Below are positions 12,201-27,200 of a DNA stretch of 39,043 nucleotides, piece by piece (position 1 is the first letter of the stretch; every line of letters begins with the position of its first letter). Location of the stretch: the NCBI GenBank assembly GCA_964473285.1, contig CAYYOI010000011.1, positions 1 through 39,043 on the forward strand, read 5' to 3'. The notes beneath the pieces were generated by a model that was not told where the DNA came from, searched no databases, and saw only the letters and a list, made by a program, of their open reading frames with translations. The DNA comes from JBNJGT01 sp964473285. Lineage in GTDB: Archaea; Nanobdellota; Nanobdellia; Woesearchaeales; JACJVW01. Position numbers and translations under genes: made by a program.

Positions 12201-15200
12201 GAAAGGCGCAGATGCTCTTACAAGCGAACACAGTTATTCCGGCAAAGGTGGTGGCGGAGCAGGTGGGACCGCTTCTGTCGTTGCAAACGAGATCACAAAG
12301 AACGAGGTCGAAAACGGAGTATATACAATTGATCCTGAAGGTAACGGCGAGACTATTGATGTATATTGTGATATGGATAATGGAGGATGGACCCTTCTTA
12401 TGAACCTGGATGATGACACAGATACTTTTGGGTATTCTTCTAACTATTGGGAAAATGATCAAGTATATCAGGATGATGTTGTCGCTCCAATTACAAGTAT
12501 TGATGGTGTGGAAAGGAAGTATAAGTCATTTTCTGAAGTAAGAGGGGATAGTTTAAGAGTAAGCTTTACAGACCCGGCATATGATATTTTTTATAATGAT
12601 TTTAACGATATGACTGCTTTAGAGATCTTTTCAGGAGGAGAAAATATTGTTTATGGAAACCTGGAATCAGGCTGCCATGGACAATTACTAGCAGAACATC
12701 CGGATTTCGACAGTAGTATAATGAATTTTGGTCAAGCCCGCCAGGCTTTTGGAGTTAATATAGAAGATTTGGACGCACCTTATCATACTGGTAAAGGAAG
12801 GCTTATGTTCGGTTCAGATGAAGATGAAAGTCATGGGCTAATGGACTTACATCTTGGTATTGGCTTAAGTTGTGACGGTAATAATCCTTGTGGGCAAGGG
12901 GATACTTCAGTGATATGGCGAATGCCAAATGCTGATGCCAATTGTGGGGATTATGGAACTCCAACAATCATATCAGACACTTCTGCTTCTTTATGGATAA
13001 GAGAAGATTCAGTGGTAGATACCGAACCACCTTATAGATCATGTAGGGAGATATTGGAAGCTTCAGAGAGTGACCAAACTTATGTTTCCGGAGGGATAGG
13101 GGCAGATGATGATGGTAATTATACAAACGGTGGAGAGAAAGGAGGAGATGCATCAGAAGGACGGGTAAAAATCTATGATGAATCAGCCCAGACAGGAGGT
13201 CTTGCAGGGGCTGGAGGAGGATATTTATCTGAAGGTGAGAGCATACTTGCACCTCAATCCTCCAGTGGATATTCAGAAGGTGGTTCAGCCTTATACACAG
13301 AAGATGATTCGCTTCTTTACTTTGGAGGAGGAGGAGGCGCTGGTGCTGATCATCGAGGAGATGAAAGCAAACCTCCTTATGGTGGCCGAGGAGGTGGAAT
13401 TGCCTATATATCTGCTTATAATGCAACAGGAATAAAAGTTGAGGCTAAGGGTACAAAAGGAAACTCAAGCTGTGAATCTAACTCCGGAATGGGTGGTGGT
13501 GGAGCTGGAGGTGCTGTAGTCTTAAAATCTGAGTTGATGGATGAGCCTGAGGTTTCTGTTTCCGGAGGCCTGGGTGCTTCTGATACATGTGATGGTATTG
13601 GAGAATCAGGTGGAGATGGTTCAGAAGGTGTAGTGTTCCAGGAAAATGAACAACCTATAAATCTTAGTGTAATCGGGTTGCTTTATACTTCTTTTAGTGA
13701 TCCAGGGTATGAAGAGGTAATATGGAGCCATAATGATAATTATACTATTTCATTGAATATTGTTGATGATTCAGGGGAGCATGTGGGGCTGGATGAAGAT
13801 ATCTACTTATCTCTTGCAATAGACTGGCAACAAGACTGGTGCGGTGACTATTGGTATCAGGTGAACGGGACATCAAGAAACACACCAAATGATGATATAA
13901 AGGCAACAACAGAGCCATTCACATATGACTGGAATTTTGAAAACGATAATTATTATCCTGACCATGGGACAGAAAAAGATTATTATCTCCTGGCGGTTGC
14001 AAGCGGGAAGCATTATATCCCTCAAAACCTTAAAACCCAGAAAAGGCCTTCAACAGAGAATAATTACGGATGCGCTGCAATAACCAACAAGCAACAGAGC
14101 GCAACCCAGAAGATAACACGGAAGTACAGGCTGAACAGTAGCTTTAATTGGGAAGGTGTTGATGATAATACGGTCACTGCATGGGAGAATGACCAGAATG
14201 ATGAGCGATATGCACAGGTCTCTTTTGTCTGCAAGGTGTCTTTCTGGGCAAAAGGAAGATGGATTAGTCTGGAGGGGGACGGGATGAGTGAACTCAGCTG
14301 TGTAGGCTCAAATTGCCCTAACAGCGATACAGATCATGGTACAGTAGATGAAGAAGGAGATATTGAATTATGGTATGACCTTGAGAGCCAGTCAAATGTT
14401 CCTCAAACCTATACTTTCGAATGCGGTTCTTTTGATACTACAAATCAAGGAAAAGAAGTTTATGATGGGGATTATGTAGAAGAAGAACATGAGATTTTGG
14501 TATCACCTCAGTTAGGCACTGCAACAGGTACATGCGATTACGATGGAGTATGCGAATATCTTATGGGGGAGAGTTGTGATTCATGTCCTCTGGATAACAG
14601 TGAACAAAGCGGGGATTGTCTTTGCTTTTGTGATGAGGATGGAGAGTGTGAGCCTAAAACCGAGCAATGGAACGAGACCGGCTCAGGGACTAATGTGAAT
14701 TATTATAAAACAAATCCTCCAACATGCCCAATAGAGTCACAGGAGGATATAGTCAATTATACTTATGATATAAGTGATGTTGACCCAGTTTGCTGGGAAT
14801 CATGTGGTTGTGATGATTGTGATCCTTCTAATTCAGCTCCAGACATAAGCAATGTTTGGAATTGTGATGGTGCTGAATCAGATAAGCCTGGATCAAGTTC
14901 AGAACAAGGAATTGATGTTTTAAACAGTTCATCATGCACTCTTTCAGTGAATGTGGTTGATATGGATGATAACCTTCCAAGTTCTACTTCTGGTTCGCCT
15001 GAAGAAGAAGGAAGTTATGGTGTGTGGTACAGGATAAACGATGGCAGCTGGCAGGCGATGACTAATAATGCAGATATGTGGGAATCAGACATATCATTCT
15101 CTAATGAAGATGTTGTTGAGGTAACAGCAAAGGATAGCGCAGCAGCAAGAAAGACTAGAGAGCATCTATTCTATCTGGATGAAGTTGATCCTGACCAATG

Positions 15201-18200
15201 CGAGATACAAAGCATAAGTTATGATGGAACAACATGTAGTTGTGATATTCCTACTGATTGTGACTGCTCCTCTGAGATAAGTGTTGCAAGCGGTGAGGAA
15301 GTAAGTGTCATAATAGAGCCAGGTACAGAGACTTACGGGTCGCCAAAAGAAGGTGTCCTGAAAGGGGTACTAGGAAAAGACAACAGCAATAATGATAAAT
15401 GGTTAAGCTGGGATTCAGGAGGATACTGGGAGGGAGAGGTAGGTGTCAATCATATGTCTGACTCTGATTTTTATGTCTTTGATTATGCTGACAGGAGCAA
15501 TACTTGTCATATGAAAATAAATCTTGATGAAGCCCCTCCAAGCCTTACTCTTGAGGACCCTTTGGTACAGGATACAGCTTATTCATCAAGTAATGTTACT
15601 ACTACAACAGATCCCCGGGTTGGTGTATCCCCACTGGAGACAGAATGCCCTGATTCTCTTTCAGGCTGTTCTACTGCTTCAGGCAGGCTTCATTTTTTCT
15701 TTTCAGTGCAGGATGCAGGTGGAGTGGGTGATGTGTGGGTTACAGATGATGGATCATTTACTGACGATCTTGGTAGTGCTTTCTGGTCTCATGATTGTGG
15801 TGGAGCGTCTACCTGTTCTTTTGATTCAGGGAATACAGATGTTCCCCTTCCAAGAGATTTCACTTCTGACCTTTACATAAAAGCAAAAGACAATGTGGGA
15901 AATCTACAGGTATCCTCTGCAATTGATATGATTATAGATAATTCGAATCCCAGTATCGGGTCAATTACACTTAGTGAGACAGGCCAGACAGGAATAGACC
16001 CTTCAGATGGAATCTTTGGTTCAGGTACATTGGATATATCAACATCTATGAGTGAAGGAGGAGAAACTGATGGATGGCATTCAGACTATAATGGTGCCTG
16101 GGTTGCATTGAATGGAAATCATGTTGGTACAATGGATGTTTCTGGTGATACACGCACATATTCTCTTGACCCTGAATGCAGCGGGTATTGCAGCAGGACT
16201 TATAATATAATATCAATGGATGCTCTTGCAAATTGGAATCAAAAGGATATAGATGTCATCTTTGATGAAAATGTTCCTACTGTAACAATAACAAAACCTT
16301 CAGGAGGGATACTGGCAGGTGAACTTACTTTTGAGGCAGAAATAACTGATGATGCAGATTCAGAGAATCTGGATGCTAATAGATACTGTTTTGGCAGTGA
16401 TTGTACACCTGATACTGTCTTTTCCACACCTAGCGGGCCCGACCGGTATTCATTCGATTACAATGTCTCTACACTTGGTGGTGGGGAGCATGTTGTCCGT
16501 ATCCAGGGAAGTGATAAGGCAGGGAATTCACAAACACAAGAGCTTATTTTTACTGTAGATGATCAACCACCAGTAATAGAGCATGACACTCCTCCAGGTG
16601 AGAATTATGTTGTCCAAGGAGATTATACATTCAGATTTGATATTACAGATACAGGGGCAGGGTTGAATACATCAAAGCTGTACTATTGCATAGATGATAC
16701 TAGTTGCATATCTCCTTCAGACCTTATTAGTACAGGAGGAGATATCTATGAGACATCCCTTATTGATACCACCACTCTTGGAGAAGGGGATCACACTATA
16801 ACGGTAATTGCTTATGATAAAGCAAAGCCTGACGGAAATCAGGCAAAGAAAACCATAGATTTCAATGTTGACAATGAGGCACCTGTGGTAACTATCAACG
16901 AGCCCAGCGGGGGAGACAATAAATTCAGCGGTGAGATTGATGTGGTTGCAGTGATACAGGATGAGGCAGGAAATCTTGACATGTCTTCATCTTTTTGTCG
17001 TGTCAGGACACAGGATTCCTCGCATGAAACTCTCCATGCTTCTTTGGTGCAGGTAGACGGGGATATATATAATTGCACTGTTGACAGTAATTCAGGGAAT
17101 CTTCCTGATGGGTCAGATCACCTGCTTGAAGTTGTTGCAAAGGATGATACTAACCCTAATGGAGAGGGCAATGAAATACATACTGGAACTGATACCTATA
17201 CTGTATATATAGATAATAATCCGCCAGAGATTACTAGTGGTTCGCTTAATGATACTATTGTCAATACAGGCTCATCAATATATGTTGAAACAAACGGAGA
17301 GGATCATATATTCGGAGCCTCAGGTATTGCAAGCTGCAATGCGTATTATAGTCCTGATGGAAGCATGGTTGGTGCAATATCATTAGGTGATCTTGGTTCT
17401 GATTGTGATGGAGATGTAACAATAAATGAATATGCAAACCTTGATGAGGCATTTATCATAGTAGAGCCAGAAGACAAGCTTGGACATGTTAGCAATCTTT
17501 CCCTGAGTTTCACGCTGGATAATATAATTCCTTCAGCAGCGAATTTCACAATCGATGGAACAGACAGGTATTACATGAAAAGCAATGACACATTCAATTT
17601 TGCTGTGGATGCAAATGATGATGACGGTCTCACAGGTGGAATCCGAAAAGCAAGAGTAGGAAACCTTTCTTTGAATGAGATGGATGGACCTGTTGAAGGA
17701 GGAGTGTGGTCTGCAGATTTATTAGTGGACTCCTTGGGATGCAGTGGAGAGGGCAAATGCTTACTTGGCACTTATGTTTATGATGAGGCTGGAAATCTTA
17801 ATGATTCTGTGAAGTATGAGGTCTTTATCGATAACCATTTTCCTGAGATAAGCCAAGTGATACTTCCTGAGAATCAGGTGCAGACAGGAAAACCTATCAC
17901 TGTTCTTGTGAATGTAAGTGGTGAGACTGACGAGACTTTAAAGAACATGACTGTTGAAGGGACAATGGTCTATTATGATTCTGAAGAAAACCTTTGGAAA
18001 GGTAGTGTTCCACATGAAAATGACGGGGTAATAGATATAACAGTATGCGATAAGGCAAGACAATGCACAGATGATTCCAGTACCAGATATGTTATTGATG
18101 ATACAGCACCTGAGATCCTTACTATCAATTATTCGGATAATGACAATATTTCAAATTCAGTAGATCAATTCAATTTTACTGTTAGGGTGAGTGATCAGCA

Positions 18201-21200
18201 GGATATGAATGAAGATCTCATTACAGGTATTGATGATGCAATTTCAGAGGTTAGGTTGTATGGGCCGGAATCATTTGTACCTATGAATTATACTGAGCAG
18301 GATAGCTGGTCTACAAATGCTAATCTTTCAGAACTGGGGTTTGATAGGTCACAGAACGGGGAAAGAAATTTTACTATAGTTGTTTTTGATGGAGCCGGAA
18401 ATAATGTTTCTGGAAATCATTCTTTTCTTCTGGATAATATCCCTCCATCTGTAGTCGGAACTTATAGCGGACCTGTTGAGAATCCAAGCGTATTTACCTT
18501 GAGTGGAATGGGATATCCTGTACAGGATGCAGATGAGTTTCCTTATTATGTTCTTGCACCAACCCTTCCAACTAACTGGAGCGTTAATGCAACAGATGAT
18601 CTTGGACAAGACTACATGAGTCATGTGGTTCTTTCGTCAAATGTATCTCTTTACGATGAAACTGCTTTAATGAATCATAGCAGTGAAAACAGGTTCGTTG
18701 CAGAAGATTTGAGAAGCAAGGAGATAGGTGCCAAAAACGGGACATATGAGATTATAGCAACCGCTTATGACAAGGCAAACAATCATAACCAAAGCATTTT
18801 CTATCTAAGTATAGAAGCGTTTAGCCCTTTCTATGAGGAGGTATCTGTCAGTGATTCCCATCTTTTTACACCTCAGTACAGGGAGGAGGTTCCTATATTC
18901 ATAAACATATCATCAAGGACAGGCCTTGCAAGCGATGGAGTAGATATATTCTACATAACATTAACTCCTGAGGATGGGCCAGTGGAAACATTCTATTTTA
19001 ATACAAGCAATTTCGACGCCCATAGCACAGAGGAAATGACATATTATACTATGGTATTTGATTATGTTCCGCAGGGAAGCGGAGTATATTCCTTAGAATC
19101 ACAGGTGGAGAACCTTAATCTTCTTACTACCAACTATGAAGATGACCATCTTTTTGAATCAGTCCCTACTACAGAGGCAAAGATAAATCTATCCATAAAT
19201 GAAACGCAACCAGTGAGTGTATCAGGGCTTACTATAGAGAATGAATCCATATATAATGTTCAAGTGAATGTCGAGAATACAGGAAAGGTTCCCATGTATG
19301 ATGCTCAGATTGTTCTTCATTCAGCGGAAGGGATAAGAGATAATATTACAGTATCTCCTGTCCCCTGTGGAAAGATAAATGAAGACAGCTCATGCCATTT
19401 CAATGTATCCTACAATTTTACTTATCTTGCAAAACCAGGTTCAACACAGGTATACGGTCTTTTGGAATGGGAACAGGCAGACTATTCACTGGATTCAGAG
19501 TATGATACGATGCAGTTTGTTATAGAAAGCAACCCATATCTTTTACTGAACAAAAGCAATGCAAGCAAAGAATACCTTTTCATTGGTGAAAACCAGAGCT
19601 TATCATCACCTAATATAATCTCTTATGGTAATGCCCCTTTGAATGACGTTATGCCTTTTTATGCTGCTGGTAATATTAACACATCATGGCTTGAATATTC
19701 TCCAGACAATATCGAACAGATATCCCCTGGTGAAGGACAAGTTATGGATATCCGTATCATTCCAGAAGAGAAAGGATATTTTGAGCAAGATATAATATTC
19801 AATTCAACAGGTTCAACATGTCCTGGTTCTCAATGCCATGATATTCTCAGAACCAACATGTCAGTTTTTGAAAAAGTTAATGTGACCTATGATTCTCCTG
19901 TTGGACAGGTTGATAGGACAGAGAACCTTCCTGTTGTCTGCGGAGTGGAAGTTGAGGATTATAATGTGACTTTTTTAGATGATGGGATAATTCTTGGTTC
20001 TGCAATGACTGATGCAACAGGCCTGGCAACATATGAATGGAATGCTTCGAATATCAGTGTCGGGACTCATACCTTAGGATGTTCTATCCAGAATGATGAT
20101 GACAGGTTCTATTATGCAATGAATGCAGAGGAAAATGCTTCTGTTGATATATTTGGATCACTGACCCTTTCAGTTGTCCGTACAGGGAATTATACTATCA
20201 ATTGGTATGATACACAGGAACCTTACAATACCAGTTATTCATTCACTTTGGTTGATGAGGTTGGAAACCCTGTCGAAGGTGTAGTAGAAGTATATTCTAA
20301 TGCTACAGAATCACTTGAATGGGGGCTTGTAGAATCATGCGTGACAAATGAAGGAGAATGCAATGTAACATGGAACCCTTCAGTTGAGAAAGCAGATGTG
20401 TTTGATGTGATTTTTAATGTAACAAAACCTTACTATCATTCAGACCAGATAATAGATGATATAAATATAACTGGAGAATATCAGGTGGCAATAAAGGAGC
20501 CAAATGTTGGCGAGGCTGTGTTCTATGATAAAAACGTTTCACTGGAGCTTGAGATAAGGGACAGCAATGGTTCTGTGATAAACATGGTAGATTATGATGA
20601 GAAACTATCTGAATTGAACTGGACATTGAATGGAACCCTTATAGAATCAGGAGTGAATCCACCTTATACCTGGTATAGCAATTATTCAAATAGCTCTTAT
20701 CATCCAAAAGGGAAGAAGGATCTCAGGGCTGAGGTTATAACCAATTCAGGGACATCCTTTTCAACATCTATTCCAATCTATCTTGTTGAAAATATATCTC
20801 TCCATAACTTAAGTGTATCCCCTTTGAACACTCCCAGGGCAGGTTCAACCATCAGCCTTGAAGCAAGGCTGATGCAGGAGAACAGCAACATTCCTGTTGA
20901 GTCTTATCCATGTTATTGGTATGATATTGAAGAAAATGTTGATCTAATCGGTTTAAGCTATACAGATGCAGATGGGTATTGCGGTTTAGAGTATGTAACT
21001 GATGGAAATGATAGCGTAGGACCTCATGATTTCAAGGTGAATATTACTGATAATATGAGCCGGTCAATGTTTGTTGGTGGGGACAGGGAGCTTGTGAAAG
21101 AGGTCAACCTTACAGAGACCCTTATCAATTCGTTTGAATCTCCATTGAATGGTTCAATTTTCCATAGGGGATCCAAGGATTATACTGTACTCGTGAATGT

Positions 21201-24200
21201 GTCAGTGCAGGATCTTTTCTATAATATCTCTGATGCACGGGTTAATTTCACACTTAAAAATTCAACATGGGAATCTGCATGGGGTTCAGAGATAGGTGCT
21301 TCCAGAGAAAATTACTATGACCTGGAAAAAATACTTGTAAAGCCAGATCCATTGGGTAAATTCAATTTAGAGGCAGAGTCCTATCTAGAGCATTATGACC
21401 CTGGTTCGGAAGATATAACCTTATTTGTGTATGGCTGGGCTGGCGTGGAAATACAGGAACCTGTAAAAGAACGATTCTATGTTTCAGAAGAGATGCCTGT
21501 GAAGTGCAGGGCATATGAAGTGGATTATAACATTAATATCTCAGACTATCCTGTCTCTGTTAACCTATCCAAGAATAAGACAGAATCAGTAGTAAATGCG
21601 GTCACAAATTCTTCAGGAATGGCTTACAATGTATTTGACCTTTCTTCCTTTACACTAGGAAGCTATAACTTATCCTGTTCAATAGATGATAATGCAACCA
21701 TATTTTACAATGACAGCATCAGCGAGTCCACAATCTCTCTTGAAATATGGGAGAAGGTCCATATCTCTAATCTTACAACTGATAGCGATGTTGTAGAAAG
21801 AAGAAACGGTGAGGTTTTAATCACCGCTGATGTGTTGAGTAATCATAGTGGTATTGGAATAGAAAATTATGATTGTGAATGGAGGGATATGTTTGAAGGG
21901 CAGGTACAAAATACTTATGAAAGCAAGACTAATGCAAACGGGACATGCTCTTTCACATGGAGCCTTGATGAGAGTGATAAAGTTGGACCTCACAACATCA
22001 GCCTGATGATAAGTTCAGTTAAGAACAAGTCTTTTGGGTATTATGAAGTGTTTGATAATCTTAATAATATAACAGTGTTTGTCCAGGAAGAGCTTAATGT
22101 GACTCATCTGCAGCCACGGGATTCAAAATGGTACAAGAACTCAGAGATTGGTTTCAGGACAAATGTCACAAACAGCTACGGCACTCACATGGATATTGAT
22201 TCAATCAACTGGGCACTAGATGAGTTCTTTCTGGGTTCATGGGATTCAAGGGGAAGTTCTTATGATTATGGTCTAAACTGGCATATACCTATAAATCATT
22301 CATTAGGAAATTATACTTTGATTACAAGAGCAGGAAAAGGATATTTCACTGAAGGAAGTTCGTATCATAATGTATCTATTTTTGGCAAATCAGAGGTCAA
22401 ACTGGATAGGCCTGATTTAGGAATTTATCACAGGGATACACCTATAGATCTTGAATGCAACATAACAGATGCAGATAACCTTTCTTTGATTGGAAATTAT
22501 CCTGCATATCTTTGGACAAGCAATGGCAGTGTAATTGATGATGAGACAGTAACCTCTGTTACAGGAAAACCATCTATGGTGATTAATGCAAGTGAGTATG
22601 ATGTAGGATCTTATACTTTCGGGTGCGATATTCAGGATCAGCCTTCTTTGTTTTATGATGCGGCTGTATCTAGTGCCGTAAAAGAGATAATAATATATGA
22701 TAATCTTTCACAGTTTTTTGAAACAGGGCCTGATGTAGTATATCGGGACGATGAATTTGGTGGGGGTTCAGAGAAACATTCGGTTGACCTGAATGCAACC
22801 ATTTTTGATAATTCCGGGGATCCTGTAAATGATGTAAACGTAACATTCTTTTATGAGGGACAAAATAAGATAATCTCCCTCTATACTGATGAATCAGGAT
22901 TTGTGTCCTATTCATGGAATCTTTCATCTGATGTGCCTGCCGGACCATTGGATATTCTCGTGCAGGCAGAGAAGCCTTTATTCAACAACAGTCTTAAAAG
23001 ATATAATGATTCTTTTACAGTACGAGTAAGGACGCATCCGGAATGGGAGGCTCCGAAAGGAGATAATCTTGCAGATCTTTCCCAGGACCCATGGATAAAC
23101 GTGAATTGCAGCATAAGGCAATCCGCAAACAATAAGTCAATCACAGATACGCATAATCTTACTATGTGGTATTATCTTCCTGCTTACCTGAAGAATGCTA
23201 CTATCAATGGAGAGACCCTCATAAGAAATACTGCTGAGAACAAAGAGATCCAGAGGAATATATCCTGGGAAGGGGAATATACTAATGATCAATGGATTGC
23301 TTTATCCGGTGAAGGAGAGATTAGCCTTTACAATGTCGATGGAGAGCCGCTGGGACTTGCCGGTTATGATGAGGGTTCAGTCATGTTGAATTCCCTTGAA
23401 GGAGAATGGAACCTTACCTTGATCATAGATGGGGAAGATTATGATGCAGTTAGTACCACTATGGATACGCAGGCTTCTTTCCAGCTGCCTGAGGGCAATA
23501 TCACTGGTATCGTCCTGAGGCTTATGGAAAATGGAGGGGCAGAATTGAACCTTTCATCAATCTCATTTGAAAAGACACGTTATGATGAAAAATATGAGAT
23601 AGGTTCAACTACTGAATTCTTTGGACTTGATTCAGATCCATCAGGGACTCTGGCAAGATTTGGAGGTAACATGGAGTTCATTGAGGATCTCTCAAGGGAA
23701 TCGGAATCTCTTGATGATGAACTGGGTTGGTTCTATGATTGTAATGGGACATGTAATGGTTCTGTTTCAACAGATCTTGTCCACCAGGGAAGAAAGAGCA
23801 TTCATGTGAATATAACTGAAATGACAAGTTCATGGTTCACATTCAGGGCAGATAAGCCTGATATAAGCAATTACAAAAGAATAACTTTCTGGCTATATTC
23901 GGATTCCAATATTGAGCATAGCCTTGAAATGAGTGATAGTTCAACTACAGATTCAATCGTTCTTGGTAATTTTACAGGATGGAAATATTTCCAGCCAAAG
24001 CTCAAGGATTTTGCAATAGATAAATCTGATTTTGAGGGCTTGAGAATTATAGCAGATGGTGAAGTGCAGGATGCACAGGTATATCTTGATGATGTCAGGC
24101 TGATGAATCATTCTTATGCAGATGGATATAAGGCTGCCCTCTGGACAATACCCCATGATGGATTCTTCAGGGGTGTATGCAATATCTCTGATGAGTTATA

Positions 24201-27200
24201 TTACAATACCACAAGCGAAAGTGATGAAGAGGTATTCAGGATAATAGATTACAATCAGGACATAAGTCAAGGAGGAACAAACAATGATGCAGGAGGAGCT
24301 CCTGATGAAGATACAGAAGAACTGATAACTGGGGCAGAGGTCACTTCTTTTGAGGTTACTCCTGAGTTCCGAAATTATCTTGTAGTGAACGGATCCTCCG
24401 GTCTTGGTGACCATATAATGGTTGAAAGTTTTGTCAACGAAGACCTTGCTCTCAGTTTAAGGTCATATTCTGAGGTCATTGGTTTCAATTCAACTGAACT
24501 TGAGAATGAGATATCTATATTATTGCCTGCGAACGGGGCTGTGGAGATTCCAGTGTATTTTAATTCTTATAATTCAAGCCAGGCATATCTTGATTCAGAT
24601 CTTGATTATATCTCAGTCATAAGCAGTTCAACTTCCGAGGCTTTTGATTCTGAGTTCAACATTACAGTTATTCCGGTGAATGTCAGTATTAACAAGCCTA
24701 CAAATGATGAAAAAATATCAGGGTTATATGAAGGAGATCCTTTCAATGTGCTTGTACAGGGGTGGATCAGAAATGATTCCTCTTTTAATGCAAGCTCAAA
24801 TCTGGGATATGAAGCCATGGCAGCGAATACCACTTGTAAACTGGTGGATAGCACTTATGATGAAGGCTTGTGGAACCTTACTTTTATTGCACCACTTCCA
24901 GATGGAAATCCTTTGATTGCGGATCTTGAGGCGAGGGCAAATCTTGCGGGTTATGACTCAAATGATACCCTTAGCATGGGTTATGCTAGTGATGTAGAGG
25001 AAGAAAGTCTTGGTTTCTTTGACGTGTCAGGTCCTGTATTCGGAGATGTGAATGTATCAATTGAGGAGAAAACTGAACCAAAGAACCTTACTGCACAGAT
25101 AATGGATAATGATCATGTTGCGGGCGCATGGATAGAGATGATAGAGCCTGGAAGTAAAGATAAGTTTAGTTCAGTTGTAAATATTTCATTAAATGGGTCA
25201 TCCTCTTTCCAACTGGATGTGCCAGCTAATGCAACAGTTACTGACTCCCTGATCAGGCTTTCTGTATTTCCTTATATAGGAGATAACAGAACAGAATATC
25301 TTTCAAACATCACAATTAATATCAGCGAAGAGGAGGTCTGGAAGGCACCAGGAAGGGTCGGAAAGATAGAAAAATCTTTTGAGACTACTAAACAAGATAC
25401 TGAATTTATCAGGATTCCTAAAGGAAGCAGGATCTCAGAGATAAAAGGCAATGTTGAAGGACTTACCCATCCTTATAGTTTCAGGCAGGCATACAGCCTG
25501 GCATTTATGGGAGAAAACCTGTTGGTCCTTGATGCAAGGACAAAGCTTATCTTTGAATTTGATCAGGAACTTAACTATACTGGTGAATATTTCGGGAATT
25601 ATAGAAATTCATCTGCAATATTCAGCAGACCTGTGGACCTATATGGAGATGACTTGCTTCATGTGCTTGATGATAAAAGAATCCTTGATTTTGATGATTA
25701 TAGATATGATTCCAGTATGATTATTGATGGCAAGTACCCTGACTCTATCCTTTTTGCGGATAATAAGACTCTTGTTGCAGACAAGGCAGGAAAGCTAAGG
25801 ATATACAACAATACTGTAAAAACCATTGAATCAGTTCATTATGGGGATAGGACAGGTAATCCATGGTATAACTTATCTTCACCTACAGATATTAAGTATC
25901 ATAACGGGTCATATTATCTGCTTGACAGGGAAAGAATTTTCGTGCTTGATGCTGAGAATACAACCAGGGTGAAAGATATCCTTGATATCTATACAAAACC
26001 TATATTCAATCTCAGCTCTCCCATGGCATTGGATGTAAACGAGCATCATATTGTGATCGCGGATACTGGACATGATGAGGTTGAGATATATAATACTGAT
26101 TATGGTTTTAATACTTCAATTAATGTTAAAAATCCTGTTGATGTTGCAATAAAAGGAAAAGAGATTTTTGTACTTGGAAAACATTCAGTTCAAAAGTTTA
26201 ATGAATCCTTTGAGAAAGTTTCAGAAATATTCTCTTTTGGAGATTTTTATCCTTATCAAGTCAGGCTTGATATGGCTGAACAGGGAGTACAAACCGGTGG
26301 GAGTCCGCCAGAATTCCTTTATCATGCATATGAAAGCAAAGGTCTTCTTGACAGGGCTGTGAATTACAGTACAAGTGAAAATACAATAAAAAGAATTAAT
26401 ACCTATTTAAGCAAGTGTACTGGAACACAGAATAAAGGGCCTGTATATTGTGATGTACCTTTGGATATAATCTATGGTGAACCTGGCAAAGTTAAGGTTA
26501 ACATGACCATACTTTATGATGTGTCTTTTGATATTGATGGGTTGAGGGATACAATATATGGGAGGGAAAATCCTCAAGCGATTGTTTCTGCTGATGGACA
26601 AGGAAATGTTTTAGCTGAATCTGGAGTGGAATATTCCACGCAATTTACGAGATATTCACTTGACAATCTTAGCTCAATAATATGGAATGGAATACTTCCT
26701 CCTGAGGAAAGGACTGCAGAATATCATAGTGTCCTCTATGCTGATGATCCTGTTGGGCACTTATCAACAAAGGATAAGTGGATATTTAACCATGCTCTTG
26801 TTGATCTTTCGGCTCCTCTGCTGGAGGAAAAGGTTACACCAAGAACAACTATAGTAAGTGGAGCAACAAGGTTTGTTGCCAGCGGAACCACTGAAGAACT
26901 TTTCAGGCAGAAAATAAATAAGAGTAATCCTGTAATCAATAAGACTATATACAATATTTCTGTTGATATATACCTTAACGCTACATTTGATCAGCAAGGT
27001 TCTGAATATGAAACAGACTTGCAAATTTTTGATGCTTCCCTTAATTCAATAAAGAATAATATCACTAATAAATCAGAGGTCAATGACATCGTAAGTATCC
27101 AGAATATTGATCTGTTAGGGATAGACATGCCACATGATGTGCTTAATCATCCAGATCTCAATTCTACTGTATATGCAGGAATAGAGGTGCATGAGAATCT

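Larger units (their letters stand above)
10483..13660 (+). repeat. Glycine-rich module array
   Basis: Residues about 3453-4511 contain at least two long modules and a partial third. Module 1 starts 'GTGLDGDLEITEDTVVN' and module 2 'GTGIDGNLTVTSSTPVN'. Both continue through 'IIQLQN/IVQMQN', 'P.ENSYY.G' and 'APLWNG/APYWNG...GGIVAFR' to 'GFRGG.C..C....GGRGEG.TGWQ.GGG'. The later part repeats 'FGGGGG', 'GGDGGGI' or 'GGRGGGI', and 'KGGGGAGG' or 'MGGGGAGG'. Module 1 lacks that tail and stops at 'GGAGSAV'. Glycine-rich folds of this kind occur in phage tail fibres and receptor ectodomains, often with ligand-binding roles. Confidence 0.65.

Noticed and set aside
11150..13426. Several overlapping minus-strand open frames of 60-150 codons across the glycine-rich region
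   Set aside because: They are antisense shadows of GGT/GGA and GAT-rich codons, giving His/Leu/Gln-rich or Ser/Ile/Thr-rich proteins with no domain, and no promoter or ribosome binding site.
10483..13660. Glycine-codon-rich DNA as a CRISPR or tandem DNA repeat
   Set aside because: The repetition is at protein level with variable codons and no fixed spacer length.
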